Assembly: GCA_903839965.1 (NCBI GenBank)
Contig: CAIMEK010000556.1
Location: 1 to 12,952, forward strand
DNA: 12,952 nucleotides
From: an uncultured Acetobacteraceae bacterium
GTDB taxonomy: Bacteria > Pseudomonadota > Alphaproteobacteria > Acetobacterales > Acetobacteraceae
Reading direction: 5' to 3'
The stretch's first letter is position 1; each line of letters starts with the position of its first letter. Below the pieces are notes generated by a model that was not told where the DNA came from, searched no databases, and was given only the letters and a program-made list of their open reading frames with translations. Below are positions 6,760 to 12,952 of this stretch, piece after piece. The position numbers were made by a program, and so were the translations under genes.

Positions 6760-8167
6760 GGACCCAGGTATCCTTCGATCCGCCGCCCTGCGAGGAATTG
6801 ACGATGAGCGAGCCCCTGCGCAGCGCCACCCTGGTCAATCCACCCGGCAGCACCCAGGTTTCCGCGCCGGTGACGGCGAAAGGCCTCAGGTCGACGTGCC
6901 GCGGCTCGATGCCGTCATCGACGAGCGTCGGCGAGACGGACAGATCGATGCAGGGCTGGCTGATGTAGTTCGCCGGGTCGTGCAGCAGGCGGGCCCGACA
7001 GACTGCGAGTTCTTCCGAGCTCGCGCGCGGGCCGACCGTGATACCATAGCCACCCGACTCGCCGACCGGCTTCACCACCAGCTCCCCGATGTGGTCCAAG
7101 GTATAACGTAGCGCTTCCGGCTCACGGCAGATGAAGGTCTGCACGTTCGGCAGGATCGCCTCTTCGCCGAGATAGTAGCGGATGATGCGCGGCATGTAGG
7201 CATATATTGCCTTGTCGTCGGCCACGCCGGTGCCGATCGCGTTGGCAAGGTTTACGTTTTGTGCGCGATAGGCGCGCATGAGCCCCGGCACCCCGAGCAT
7301 GCTGTCGGGGCGGAAGACTTCCGGGTCGAGGAAATCGTCGTCGATGCGCCGGTAGATCACATCGACCCGGGCGAGGCCGGCGGTCGTGCGCATATAGACG
7401 CGGTCATCCTTCCCGACCGTGAGGTCGCGGCCTTCGACCAGCGGCACGCCCATTTCCCGGGCAAGGAAGACATGTTCGAAGAAGGCCGAATTGTAGGGCC
7501 CCGGCGAGAGCAGCACGGTCTCGGGATCGGTCGCGCCGCCGGGTGCCACGGCGCACAGGGCCGCGAGCAGATGCAGCCCGTAATCGTCCACCCGGCGCAG
7601 TCCCACGCCTTCCAGGAGATCCGGAAAGGCGCGCAGCATCAGGTGCCGGTTCTCGATGACGTAACTCACGCCCGAGGGTGTGCGCGCATTGTCTTCCAGC
7701 ACGAGAAAGGCGCCGCTGCCGTCACGCACGACATCGATGCCGCAAACATGCACGTAGGTGCGGTGCGGCAGGTCCAGACCCCGCATGACGGGACGGTAAT
7801 TGGCATTGCCGAGCACAAGGTCGGCCGGAACCACGCCGTCGCGCAGGATGCTCTGGTGATGGTAGATGTCGTGCAGGAACAGGTTGAGCGCGGCAACCCT
7901 CTGACGGACGCCACGCTCGACCAGGGTCCATTCCTCAGCCGACAGCACGCGCGGAATGGGGTCGAACGGAAGCACCCGGTCGATTGCGTCCCGCTCGGAA
8001 TAGACGGTGAAAGTGATGCCGCGGTCGCGCAACTCGGCTTCGGCGTTGGCGGCGCGCCGGCGCAGTTCCGCGACCGAAAGCGCTCCCAGGCGATCGCAGA
8101 CCGTCTGCGCGGGTCCATCGTGCGACAACTCACAGTAGAATTTTCCAGGCGAATAGTTCTCCAGCAT
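6752..8167 (-). CDS. Circularly permuted type 2 ATP-grasp protein (DUF404/DUF407)
   Basis: A 471-residue protein of full family length, predicted to be an ATP-dependent carboxylate-amine ligase acting on an unknown peptide or amino acid. Family landmarks in order are NYRPVMRGLDLP at 123-134, LEDNARTPSGVSYVIENR at 157-174, DVIYRRIDDDFLDP at 269-282, NAIGTGVADDKAIY at 309-322, KPVGESGGYG at 366-375, HVDLRPF at 424-430 and the C-terminal SSQGGGSKDTWVL at 458-470. The order is that of the permuted ATP-grasp fold. There is no export signal. It overlaps the alpha-E start by 8 bp. ATG 8167 lacks a strong Shine-Dalgarno; the 138-bp leader from the TPR gene holds a stable hairpin. The ligase function comes from comparative-genomics proposals and is not experimentally settled. 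Confidence 0.94.
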   Translation of the reverse strand: MLENYSPGKFYCELSHDGPAQTVCDRLGALSVAELRRRAANAEAELRDRGITFTVYSERDAIDRVLPFDPIPRVLSAEEWTLVERGVRQRVAALNLFLHDIYHHQSILRDGVVPADLVLGNANYRPVMRGLDLPHRTYVHVCGIDVVRDGSGAFLVLEDNARTPSGVSYVIENRHLMLRAFPDLLEGVGLRRVDDYGLHLLAALCAVAPGGATDPETVLLSPGPYNSAFFEHVFLAREMGVPLVEGRDLTVGKDDRVYMRTTAGLARVDVIYRRIDDDFLDPEVFRPDSMLGVPGLMRAYRAQNVNLANAIGTGVADDKAIYAYMPRIIRYYLGEEAILPNVQTFICREPEALRYTLDHIGELVVKPVGESGGYGITVGPRASSEELAVCRARLLHDPANYISQPCIDLSVSPTLVDDGIEPRHVDLRPFAVTGAETWVLPGGLTRVALRRGSLIVNSSQGGGSKDTWVLG

Positions 8168-8189
8168 TCAACGATACCCCGGTGCCTGT

Positions 8190-8205
8190 CCCGCCAACCG
8201 GCGGG
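8190..8205 (-). other. Stable hairpin in the leader of the ATP-grasp gene
   Basis: CCCGCC (8190-8195) and GGCGGG (8200-8205) form a perfect 6-bp stem with a 4-nt loop, 23 bp upstream of the ATP-grasp ATG. On the minus strand it is preceded by a second small stem, GCAC/GTGC around five A's (8212-8224). It may be a 5'-UTR structure or a partial terminator after the TPR gene. No T-run follows on the minus strand. Confidence 0.3.
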
Positions 8206-8305
8206 TTCGTTGCACTTTTTGTGCCAGCCGCACCTGGCGCGCCCGCACGGAAGCCTTCTCCCATACCCCTCCGGCAAGAAGGGAGGAAGCGGTGGCGTGG
8301 TACCG

Positions 8306-9181
8306 CTACGGCGCTGGCGGCTCCGCTGGTGCCGGCTCCTGGACCTCCGGCGGGATTAGGCGTGCCGCCACTTCGGCAACGTGCTTGTCGCCCGGGAAGA
8401 AATCCCGGGCCTGCCTGATCAATTCCTCGGCTTCCGCGGCGCGACCCGCCCGGGCAAGCCCTTCGGCCCCGAACGAATAGCCGCCTGGCTCACCGGGAAA
8501 GCGTTCCCGCATGGCCTCCCAGCGACCGATGGCCTCGTCGAGTTTGCCCACGATGTCGGCTATGTGGGCCGCCTGGTGCCACATGTCGGCTACGTCAGCC
8601 AGTTGGACCAGGCCTTCAGCGATCAGTTGCTCCGCCTCGTCGGGACGGCCGACGTGGGCAAGAGCCTTCGCCGGTTCCGCATAGCCGTCGATCCGACGAG
8701 GGGCGCGCCTGCGGACGGGGACGAACCGGCGCACAACCTCGGCCCAATCCTGTCGTTCGAGCGCCTCGTGCGCCCAGGCGGCCAGGATTTCGACGCGCCG
8801 GGGCAGACGGCGCATTGCCTTGCGCAGCACGGCAACCGACTCCTCCGCCCGCCCGGACCGGCGCAGCACGTCGGCGTGAGCAACCCAGGCTTCCGGCGCG
8901 CGCGGCGCGCGCGTGACGAACATCTCGCTTCTGCGCAGGGCTTCCACCAGATCGTTGCGATCAATCGCGTTCGCCACATATTGCCGCAGCAGGATCGGGC
9001 TGCGCGGGTTATGCGCGAGCATCGATTCGACATGGTGGTCCGACCTGGGAGCAGCCTGCAACTCGAAATGCAACCCCTGTTCGCGGCCTTCCTGCCCGAT
9101 GCTGTTGAGCAGCCGCCGACCGAAGAAGAGGAACGCCAGCCAGCTCACGATGGCCACAAGCCCACATATGAGTGGGATCAC
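8306..9181 (-). CDS. Membrane-anchored tetratricopeptide-repeat protein
   Basis: A 291-residue protein with one N-terminal hydrophobic segment (residues 2-20, ICGLVAIVSWLAFLFFGRR), followed by Arg. It has no obvious lipobox or signal-peptidase site, so it is probably a signal anchor. About six helical-pair repeats of TPR type fill residues 69-275 (recurring patterns such as GRAEESVAVLRKAMRRLP, GRPDEAEQLIAEGL, GKLDEAIGRWEAMRERFPGE and GRAAEAEELIRQARDFFPGD). The tail is Pro/Ala/Glu-rich. It should scaffold protein contacts. The start is GTG 9181 with GGGAGA about 9 bp upstream. It lies 138 bp upstream of the ATP-grasp gene on the same strand and may be the first gene of that operon or a separate unit. 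TPR proteins are not a standard member of the ATP-grasp/alpha-E set. Confidence 0.85.
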   Translation of the reverse strand: MIPLICGLVAIVSWLAFLFFGRRLLNSIGQEGREQGLHFELQAAPRSDHHVESMLAHNPRSPILLRQYVANAIDRNDLVEALRRSEMFVTRAPRAPEAWVAHADVLRRSGRAEESVAVLRKAMRRLPRRVEILAAWAHEALERQDWAEVVRRFVPVRRRAPRRIDGYAEPAKALAHVGRPDEAEQLIAEGLVQLADVADMWHQAAHIADIVGKLDEAIGRWEAMRERFPGEPGGYSFGAEGLARAGRAAEAEELIRQARDFFPGDKHVAEVAARLIPPEVQEPAPAEPPAP

Positions 9182-9527
9182 GCGAAGGATCTCCCGAGGG
9201 CACTATGCCTAGCCCCCGGATATGCCATAGCCGTGGGCCGGTGGACCAGTGAACGGTGGCCCAGGCAGCTTTGCACTCCCGGACGATCGACTCGGTCCGT
9301 TCTCAAGCAGAAATGGCCGGTGGGATTGCCTGGCACCGCACCCAATTCGTGTGCGGTTCGAACGCGCGCGCAATTACCCGTTGATCGCCCCGATAGTGCA
9401 CATTGTGAATTTTGCACTGGCGGGTTGGCGCGATCCCGAATTGCGGACACCTCGCGCCGGCGATCTGGCGGGCCGGTTTTCGAGGCCGTCGCGGCGGCCT
9501 GCCCTCTGTTTCAGCAGCAGGTTACGC
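9182..9527. other. 346-bp intergenic region upstream of the TPR/ATP-grasp genes
   Basis: I see no convincing gene here; open frames across it resemble nothing known. It holds a hairpin CCGCAC/GTGCGG with a 9-nt loop (9336-9356) and an interrupted palindrome GTGCA-N12-TGCAC (9396-9417) that could be an operator. On the minus strand a weak sigma70-like pair can be read, TTGCGC and ACGAAT 17 bp apart (about 9344-9372). This is the expected place for the promoter serving the minus-strand cluster that begins at 9181. Confidence 0.4.
9483..9500 (-). terminator. Hairpin downstream of the HMG-CoA lyase remnant, possible terminator
   Basis: AGGCCG (9483-9488) and CGGCCT (9495-9500) form a perfect 6-bp stem with a 6-nt loop, 27 bp beyond the stop of the lyase remnant. 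No T-tract follows on the minus strand, so the terminator call is tentative. Confidence 0.3.
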
Positions 9528-9816
9528 TTACGAGATCCGGCGGAACTTCGGCGCAAGCGCGGCCCTGACCCGTCCTCCCGCAAGCCCTCCCGGTAGCGCC
9601 GCGCCGAGCACGGCCACCAGGGCCGGAATGTCGATCCCTGTCTTGACGCCCATCCGTTCAAACACCCAGGCGACGTCTTCCGTTGCGACATTGCCTGTCG
9701 CGCCGGGTGCGAACGGGCAGCCGCCCTGCCCGGCGAAGGATGCATCGAACGGGCAATCGAACGCCATCGCGCGGGCCGACCTCGACGAGCTCGACGGCGT
9801 CAACGCCCGTGGTCAA
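9528..9816 (-). pseudogene. HMG-CoA lyase-family gene with large internal deletion
   Basis: Both ends of a pyruvate-carboxyltransferase/HMG-CoA-lyase-type gene are present but the middle is gone. From TTG 9816, overlapping the CoA-transferase stop as TTGA and preceded by GAGGGGGGA, the frame reads LTTGVDAVELVEVGPRDG, the family N-terminus with its catalytic Arg-Asp. From about 9768 a different frame reads PFDASFAGQGGCPFAPGATG then NVATEDVAWVFERMGVKTG, the family C-terminus with its catalytic-loop Cys, ending at TAA 9528. Complete homologues have about 300 residues, so roughly 200 codons are missing and the halves are out of frame. Intact, it would cleave a 3-hydroxy-3-methyl-acyl-CoA type ester; pairing with a family III CoA-transferase is a common catabolic arrangement. 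The product cannot be functional as written. Confidence 0.85.
9744..9763. repeat. 8-bp direct repeat at the deletion scar
   Basis: ATCGAACG occurs at 9744-9751 and again at 9756-9763, a 12-bp period, exactly where the two halves of the lyase remnant meet. It encodes the odd duplicated FD-CP-FD stretch before the conserved FDAS. It may be a small tandem duplication or microhomology left by the deletion event. Confidence 0.5.
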
Positions 9817-11036
9817 CGCACGATCCCCCCTCGCCGGAAGCCCTCGATCTCGTCGGGCGTGAAACCCCCGATCCGTTCCAGCACGCCGTCGGTGTCCTGG
9901 CCGATCGCCTGGCCGGCCCACCGGACTGCTCCCGGATCGTCCGGCACATGCGGCACGATGCCGGGATGGAGCACCGGCCCGTGCATGGGGTCGTCGACCT
10001 CCCGCACCATGCCGCGGTGGCGGAACTGCGGATCGGCCGCGATCTCGACGGCCGTGTAGGCGAGCGTGCTCGGGATGTCGGCCTGCGCGAGAACCTGCCC
10101 CAGCGCCTCGGCCGACAACGTCGTGCTCCAGGCGCCAATCGCCGCGTCGAGGGCGACGACGTTCTGCACACGCGCCCGGTTGCCCTTGAAGCGCGGATCG
10201 TCGAGCAGATCCTGCCGACCCATCGCGGCGCATAGCCGGGCGAACAGCGGTTCGGAGTTCGCCGCGATCAGCATCCAGCCGCCATCGGCCGTTGGGTATG
10301 CGCTGGTCGGCGCGGCCGTGGCGATCCGGGCACCGGTCGGCTGCCGCACCAGGCCGAGGGCACCGTATTCGGGCAGGATGCCTTCCATGAAGCTGAGCAC
10401 GGCTTCCGCCAGCGCCACATCGACCGTTCGCCCCCGCCCGTCTCCGTCGCGCCGGTCGCGTTGCCAGAGGGCCGCCATGATGCCGAAAGCAGCATAGAGT
10501 CCGGCCGTGGAATCACCGATGCTGACCCCGACGCGCACGGGCGGAAGATCCGAGGTGCCGGGCGCATGGTTGGTGAGATGGCGCAGACCGCCGATGGCCT
10601 CGCCAATGACGCCGAACGCGGCCCGGTCGCGCCCTGGTCCGTCCTGCCCGTAGCCGGAGATGTGGGCGATCACGAGCCCCGGCTTGGCGCGGCGCAACAC
10701 GTCGTCGCCAAGTCCGAGCCGGCTGAGCTGGTTGGGGCGAAAATTCTCGACCAGGGCGTCACAATGCCCGACCAGGCGGAGCACAATCTCCACCGCCTTC
10801 GGTTGCTTCAGGTCGAGAGCGATGGAATGCTTGTTGCGGCCATGGACGGACCACCACAGGGAGGAGCCGTCCTTCATCTCGCCCCATTGCCGGACGGGAT
10901 CGCCGGCCGGCGGCTCGACCTTGATGATCTCGGCGCCGAGATCGCCCAGCAGCCGTGTGCAGAACGGGGCGGCCACGAAGTGGCCAAGTTCGATCACGCG
11001 AAGGCCCGCCAGCGGTCCCGCCGCCTGTGCTGACAT
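9813..11036 (-). CDS. Family III CoA-transferase (CaiB/BaiF)
   Basis: A 407-residue, full-length family III CoA-transferase that moves CoA between carboxylic acids in the cytoplasm. Seen in sequence: N-terminal GLRVIELGHFVAAPFCTRLL (11-30), GDLGAEIIKVEPPAGDPVR (31-49), the HSIALDLK segment (70-77), VENFRP (96-101) and the catalytic Asp D175 in VGVSIGDSTAGLYAAFG, which corresponds to Asp169 of formyl-CoA transferase. The C-terminal half carries the usual RGMVREVDDPMHGPV region. ATG 11036 has GGGAG 9 bp upstream. Its stop overlaps the TTG start of the lyase remnant, and an SDR remnant lies 47 bp upstream, so all belong to one operon. The substrate is unknown; a lyase partner suggests activation of a branched hydroxy-dicarboxylate-type acid before C-C cleavage. 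This is the only apparently intact gene of the operon. Confidence 0.93.
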   Translation of the reverse strand: MSAQAAGPLAGLRVIELGHFVAAPFCTRLLGDLGAEIIKVEPPAGDPVRQWGEMKDGSSLWWSVHGRNKHSIALDLKQPKAVEIVLRLVGHCDALVENFRPNQLSRLGLGDDVLRRAKPGLVIAHISGYGQDGPGRDRAAFGVIGEAIGGLRHLTNHAPGTSDLPPVRVGVSIGDSTAGLYAAFGIMAALWQRDRRDGDGRGRTVDVALAEAVLSFMEGILPEYGALGLVRQPTGARIATAAPTSAYPTADGGWMLIAANSEPLFARLCAAMGRQDLLDDPRFKGNRARVQNVVALDAAIGAWSTTLSAEALGQVLAQADIPSTLAYTAVEIAADPQFRHRGMVREVDDPMHGPVLHPGIVPHVPDDPGAVRWAGQAIGQDTDGVLERIGGFTPDEIEGFRRGGIVR

Positions 11037-11083
11037 CGTTTGTTGCTCCCATTCCCGCGCCGCCTGCTGGCGGCGTTTCGCGG

Positions 11084-11854
11084 CTATTGAATATGGACGC
11101 GCACCGGCCCCGTCAATTCGCCTCCCCGCACCATCGCCGCGCGCCGGTCATTCGCGCGGAGGCGGTAACGACGCTCACTCCGCAAAAAATGCATGCCGCC
11201 GTCGACGGGAATCACCGCGCCCGTGATGTAGGAAGCCAGCGGCGAGGCCAGAAACGCCACCAGGTGCCCGACATCCTCCGCCTCCCCCGGATAGCCGATG
11301 GGGATGTGGTGCCTGATGAAATCGGCCCGGGCTGCTTCGGTCGGCAGCAGCCTGTTCAGGATTTGCTCGCTCTTGATCCGCCCTGGCACGACTGTGTTGA
11401 CCGTGATGCCTTCTTTGGCCAGGTCGCATGACAGGCCTTTGGCCCACAGGTGAAGCGCGGCCTTGGCGGCGACGGCGCCGTTCATCGACCGCGGCTCCAT
11501 CGAGCCGCCCATATTGACGACACGGCCCCAGCGTCGCTGGCGCATGGCGGGCAGCAGCGCATTCGTCAGGCGGCGCGTTCCGGTGAAGTTGACAAGGAAG
11601 GCTTCGTCCCACTCGCCTTCGCTGGTATCGATACGGAAAGGCCGTGATTCGCCGGCGTTGTTGATCAGGATGTCGACCGAGCCCAGCGCGGCAACCACCT
11701 GGCCAGCCACTTGGGCCGGCCCCTCGGGCACGGTGAGGTCGGCGACCGAGATGGACGGACGCGCCAGACCGCTCGCCGCAATCTGATCGGCGACCTGCTC
11801 CAGGCGGTCGGCCCGCCGCGCAGTAATGGCCAGCCGCACGCCTTCCTGTGCCAT
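11084..11854 (-). pseudogene. Short-chain dehydrogenase/reductase, 5'-truncated and probably frameshifted
   Basis: From ATG 11854 the frame gives 256 residues starting MAQEGVRLAITARRADRLEQ. In an SDR this segment normally follows the TGxxxGIG cofactor loop, so about the first 30 residues, including the NAD(P)-binding glycines, are missing. The rest is SDR-like: NNAG at 65-68, the Ser region at 112-118, K131 in AAKAAL, and the PVDGG end at 216-220. The active-site Tyr is not there: the residue four before K131 is Ala127. After GGMHF the frame runs on for about 32 Arg-rich residues unlike SDR ends. One extra T in the six-T run (plus-strand A's 11184-11189) would give GGMHFFAE and a stop at 11175. 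The gene abuts the truncated amidohydrolase in another frame, so a deletion joined the two. Confidence 0.8.
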
Positions 11855-12594
11855 GATCTGTAAACCTCGTCCTTGCGATTGGCATAGGGTCCGTAGCCCA
11901 AAATTCCCCCCATATGCCCAAGGATGATGTTGGCCTCGGGTAACCGCTGAGCCAGACGGGTTACCTCTCCAATCTGCGGATGAAATACCCACGCGTCGAA
12001 CGAAAGGTTCAGGTCGATCAGCTTCCTGAAGCCCGCCTCGTACGTCGGACTGTGGAAGAGGTCCGGTGTCGCACCCTTGCCATTGCCGATGATCGGGTCC
12101 GCATCCCAGTTGCCGCTCCCGCGAACCCCGCGAAACCGGCCGCCGCACGCGGCAATCATCGCTTCCAACACCGGTCCGACCTCAACTCCCAAGGTGAGGT
12201 CGACGAAACCGACGATACCCGCTGCAACTTTTGTCGGGCCGTAGTTGCCGCTGGCCGACATGGCCGCGATGCCATTAGCGAATTCCACTTCCCCGAGAGG
12301 ACGGAAACGTTTCGGGCCATCCGCCCGAGCCATGTTTCCGGTGAGCGAGTCCTCCACGAAGACGCTCGCGATCACGTTGAGGCCGCTGTTCAGGTCCGCA
12401 AGCACTTCGTTGAGCATGTAGCGGTGTTCACCGCTCCCGCCCGCGCCGGCTGCGTGGCGATGCCAAAGATGATGATGAGCGTCGATGATCGGGAGTTCCG
12501 GCTCGAGTACCGGCTCGATCTCCGCCAGGGCAAGCCAGCGATCCTCAGGAGGAACAAAACGGCCGAACTGCGTATTCTGTGTCGTCTTTGGCAT
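11855..12594 (-). pseudogene. Amidohydrolase (TIM-barrel, COG3618-like), 3'-truncated
   Basis: A metal-dependent hydrolase of the amidohydrolase-2 / lactonase-like family. The family N-terminus is present: IIDAHHHLW with HxH at H40 and H42, VFVEDS at 78-83, FRGVRGSGNWDADP at 154-167, FHPQ (H205) and LGHMGG (H227), then GYGPYANRKDEVYRSW at about 233-248. Homologues continue for about 100 residues to a strand bearing the metal- or proton-binding Asp (SNFPVD-like). Here the frame instead enters SDR DNA in the wrong phase and stops at 11665 after a meaningless Arg/Trp/Pro-rich tail. ATG 12594 is preceded by AGGAG at 8 bp; a TTG two codons earlier is less likely. The coordinates give the homologous part only. 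It was the first gene of the catabolic operon and can no longer make a complete enzyme. Confidence 0.82.
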
Positions 12595-12780
12595 CTGCAA
12601 GGCTCCTGCTCTGCAATTCTTCGGTTAGGTTAAGCGAGGGGGTGCTCCAAAGGCCCGGGCAACCGGCCCCCACTTATCGGTTTCCGGAAGGTTCCCACAA
12701 AAAGTGCTCCGACGCAGGCAAGCCCGCGCGGAGCCATTTTGGAGAGTGGGGCGTTCCGTCTAAGGGCCTTTTCCGTCATT

Positions 12781-12809
12781 TTGATAGCATTCTTAGCATT
12801 AGACAGGAT
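12781..12809 (+). promoter_or_regulatory. Candidate promoter for the right-edge gene, with a direct repeat
   Basis: TTGATA (12781-12786) and CAGGAT (12804-12809), separated by 17 bp, make a passable sigma70-type pair. Overlapping it, TAGCATT is repeated at 12785-12791 and 12794-12800 (9-bp period), which could be a regulator site. This AT-richer patch sits in the 281-bp gap between the divergent amidohydrolase remnant and the plus-strand gene. Apart from these elements and the palindrome at 12844, I see nothing in the gap. Confidence 0.3.
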
Positions 12810-12843
12810 GCATAATCCAGGGCCTGAGCTGCCCCCGGTTTTC

Positions 12844-12863
12844 TTGGACAGCGATTTGTCCAA
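12844..12863. promoter_or_regulatory. Perfect 7-6-7 inverted repeat, candidate operator
   Basis: TTGGACA (12844-12850) and TGTCCAA (12857-12863) are exact reverse complements around a 6-bp spacer. The repeat ends one base before the CCGGAGG ribosome binding site (12864-12870) of the plus-strand gene and lies between divergent genes. Position and symmetry fit an operator for an autoregulated dimeric repressor. It could also form an mRNA hairpin next to the ribosome binding site. Confidence 0.5.
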
Positions 12864-12875
12864 CCGGAGGCAGTC

Positions 12876-12952
12876 ATGATGAAGTCCAGCATGAGCAAGA
12901 TCGAACCCAATGATGCGGATGATGGGCCTGTGGTCAGCGAGGGCGGGCGCAG
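12876..12952 (+). CDS. Start of an unidentified gene, cut by the window edge
   Basis: ATG 12876 follows CCGGAGG (12864-12870) at 5 bp and opens a frame reading MMKSSMSKIEPNDADDGPVV then SEGGR to the window end. A second ATG is adjacent (12879). The 25 visible residues are hydrophilic and carry no diagnostic motif. The position, divergent from a catabolic operon and behind a palindrome, would fit a transcriptional regulator such as an IclR or GntR type, but that is only inference from context. Confidence 0.6.
   Translation, partial: MMKSSMSKIEPNDADDGPVVSEGGR

Noticed and set aside
7259..8359. 366-codon plus-strand frame opposite the ATP-grasp gene
   Set aside because: Antisense shadow of a strongly supported gene; composition is typical of a reversed frame.
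8381..9568. 395-codon plus-strand frame over the TPR gene
   Set aside because: The minus strand carries a coherent TM-plus-TPR protein with regular repeats; the plus frame shows no motif.
9528..9803. Reading the lyase C-terminus as an intact 91-residue small protein from TTG 9803
   Set aside because: Its first ~12 residues (TPSSSSRSARA) are the out-of-frame reading of the lyase N-terminal codons; the whole is better explained as a deleted gene.
12696..12707. CACAAAAAGTGC shared with the minus strand at 8212-8223
   Set aside because: A 12-bp near-palindromic A-tract shared by only two sites in different contexts; too short and too simple to call a repeat family.
12630..12863. 77-codon minus-strand frame in the right intergenic region
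   Set aside because: No clear ribosome binding site or known domain, and it covers the putative promoter and palindrome; treated as intergenic.
1..12952. tRNA, rRNA, CRISPR, IS element or phage genes
   Set aside because: I looked for cloverleaf ends, regular spaced repeats, transposase motifs and terminal inverted repeats and found none I could support.

Overview
The window is uniformly GC-rich, densely coded DNA with short gaps, GGAG-type ribosome binding sites, and several TTG and GTG starts. The gene families present suggest a free-living, metabolically broad proteobacterium, most likely an alphaproteobacterium. That placement is inference; there is no rRNA or other phylogenetic marker. 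No tRNA, IS element, prophage gene or CRISPR array was seen.

Region A (1-3412): a divergent pair of transcription units. On the minus strand is the first ~272 codons of an unrecognised cytoplasmic protein that runs off the left edge. On the plus strand is a tight two-gene operon encoding a beta-hydroxyacid dehydrogenase (3-hydroxyisobutyrate dehydrogenase family) and a LarA-like nickel-pincer 2-hydroxyacid racemase. The gap between the units carries a perfect 7-bp inverted repeat (866-890) that could be an operator. The dehydrogenase/racemase pair suggests use of a hydroxyacid of unknown identity.

Region B (3437-9181, all minus strand): transcribed in the order TPR membrane-anchored protein, circularly permuted ATP-grasp protein, alpha-E protein, transglutaminase-like protein with a complete Cys-His-Asp triad, second transglutaminase-like protein with Ser in place of the usual His, and a YbaK-type tRNA deacylase. 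The ATP-grasp/alpha-E/transglutaminase trio is a widely conserved, biochemically uncharacterised set that comparative genomics has proposed to form and process peptide or amide bonds.

Region C (9528-12594, minus strand): a catabolic operon that looks broken. An amidohydrolase gene has lost its 3' end and an SDR gene has lost its 5' end, joined at one deletion scar near 11855. The SDR also appears frameshifted at a run of six A's (plus strand). Then comes an intact CaiB/BaiF (family III) CoA-transferase, followed by an HMG-CoA-lyase-type gene of which only the first ~18 and last ~80 codons survive, in different frames. Two internal deletions within about 2.1 kb, neither next to a mobile element, are the most striking feature of the window. 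They are either real decay or an assembly fault.

Region D (12595-12952): a divergent promoter region with a perfect 7-6-7 inverted repeat (12844-12863) directly upstream of the ribosome binding site of a plus-strand gene that is cut by the right edge. That gene could be a regulator of the degraded operon, but too little is visible to say.
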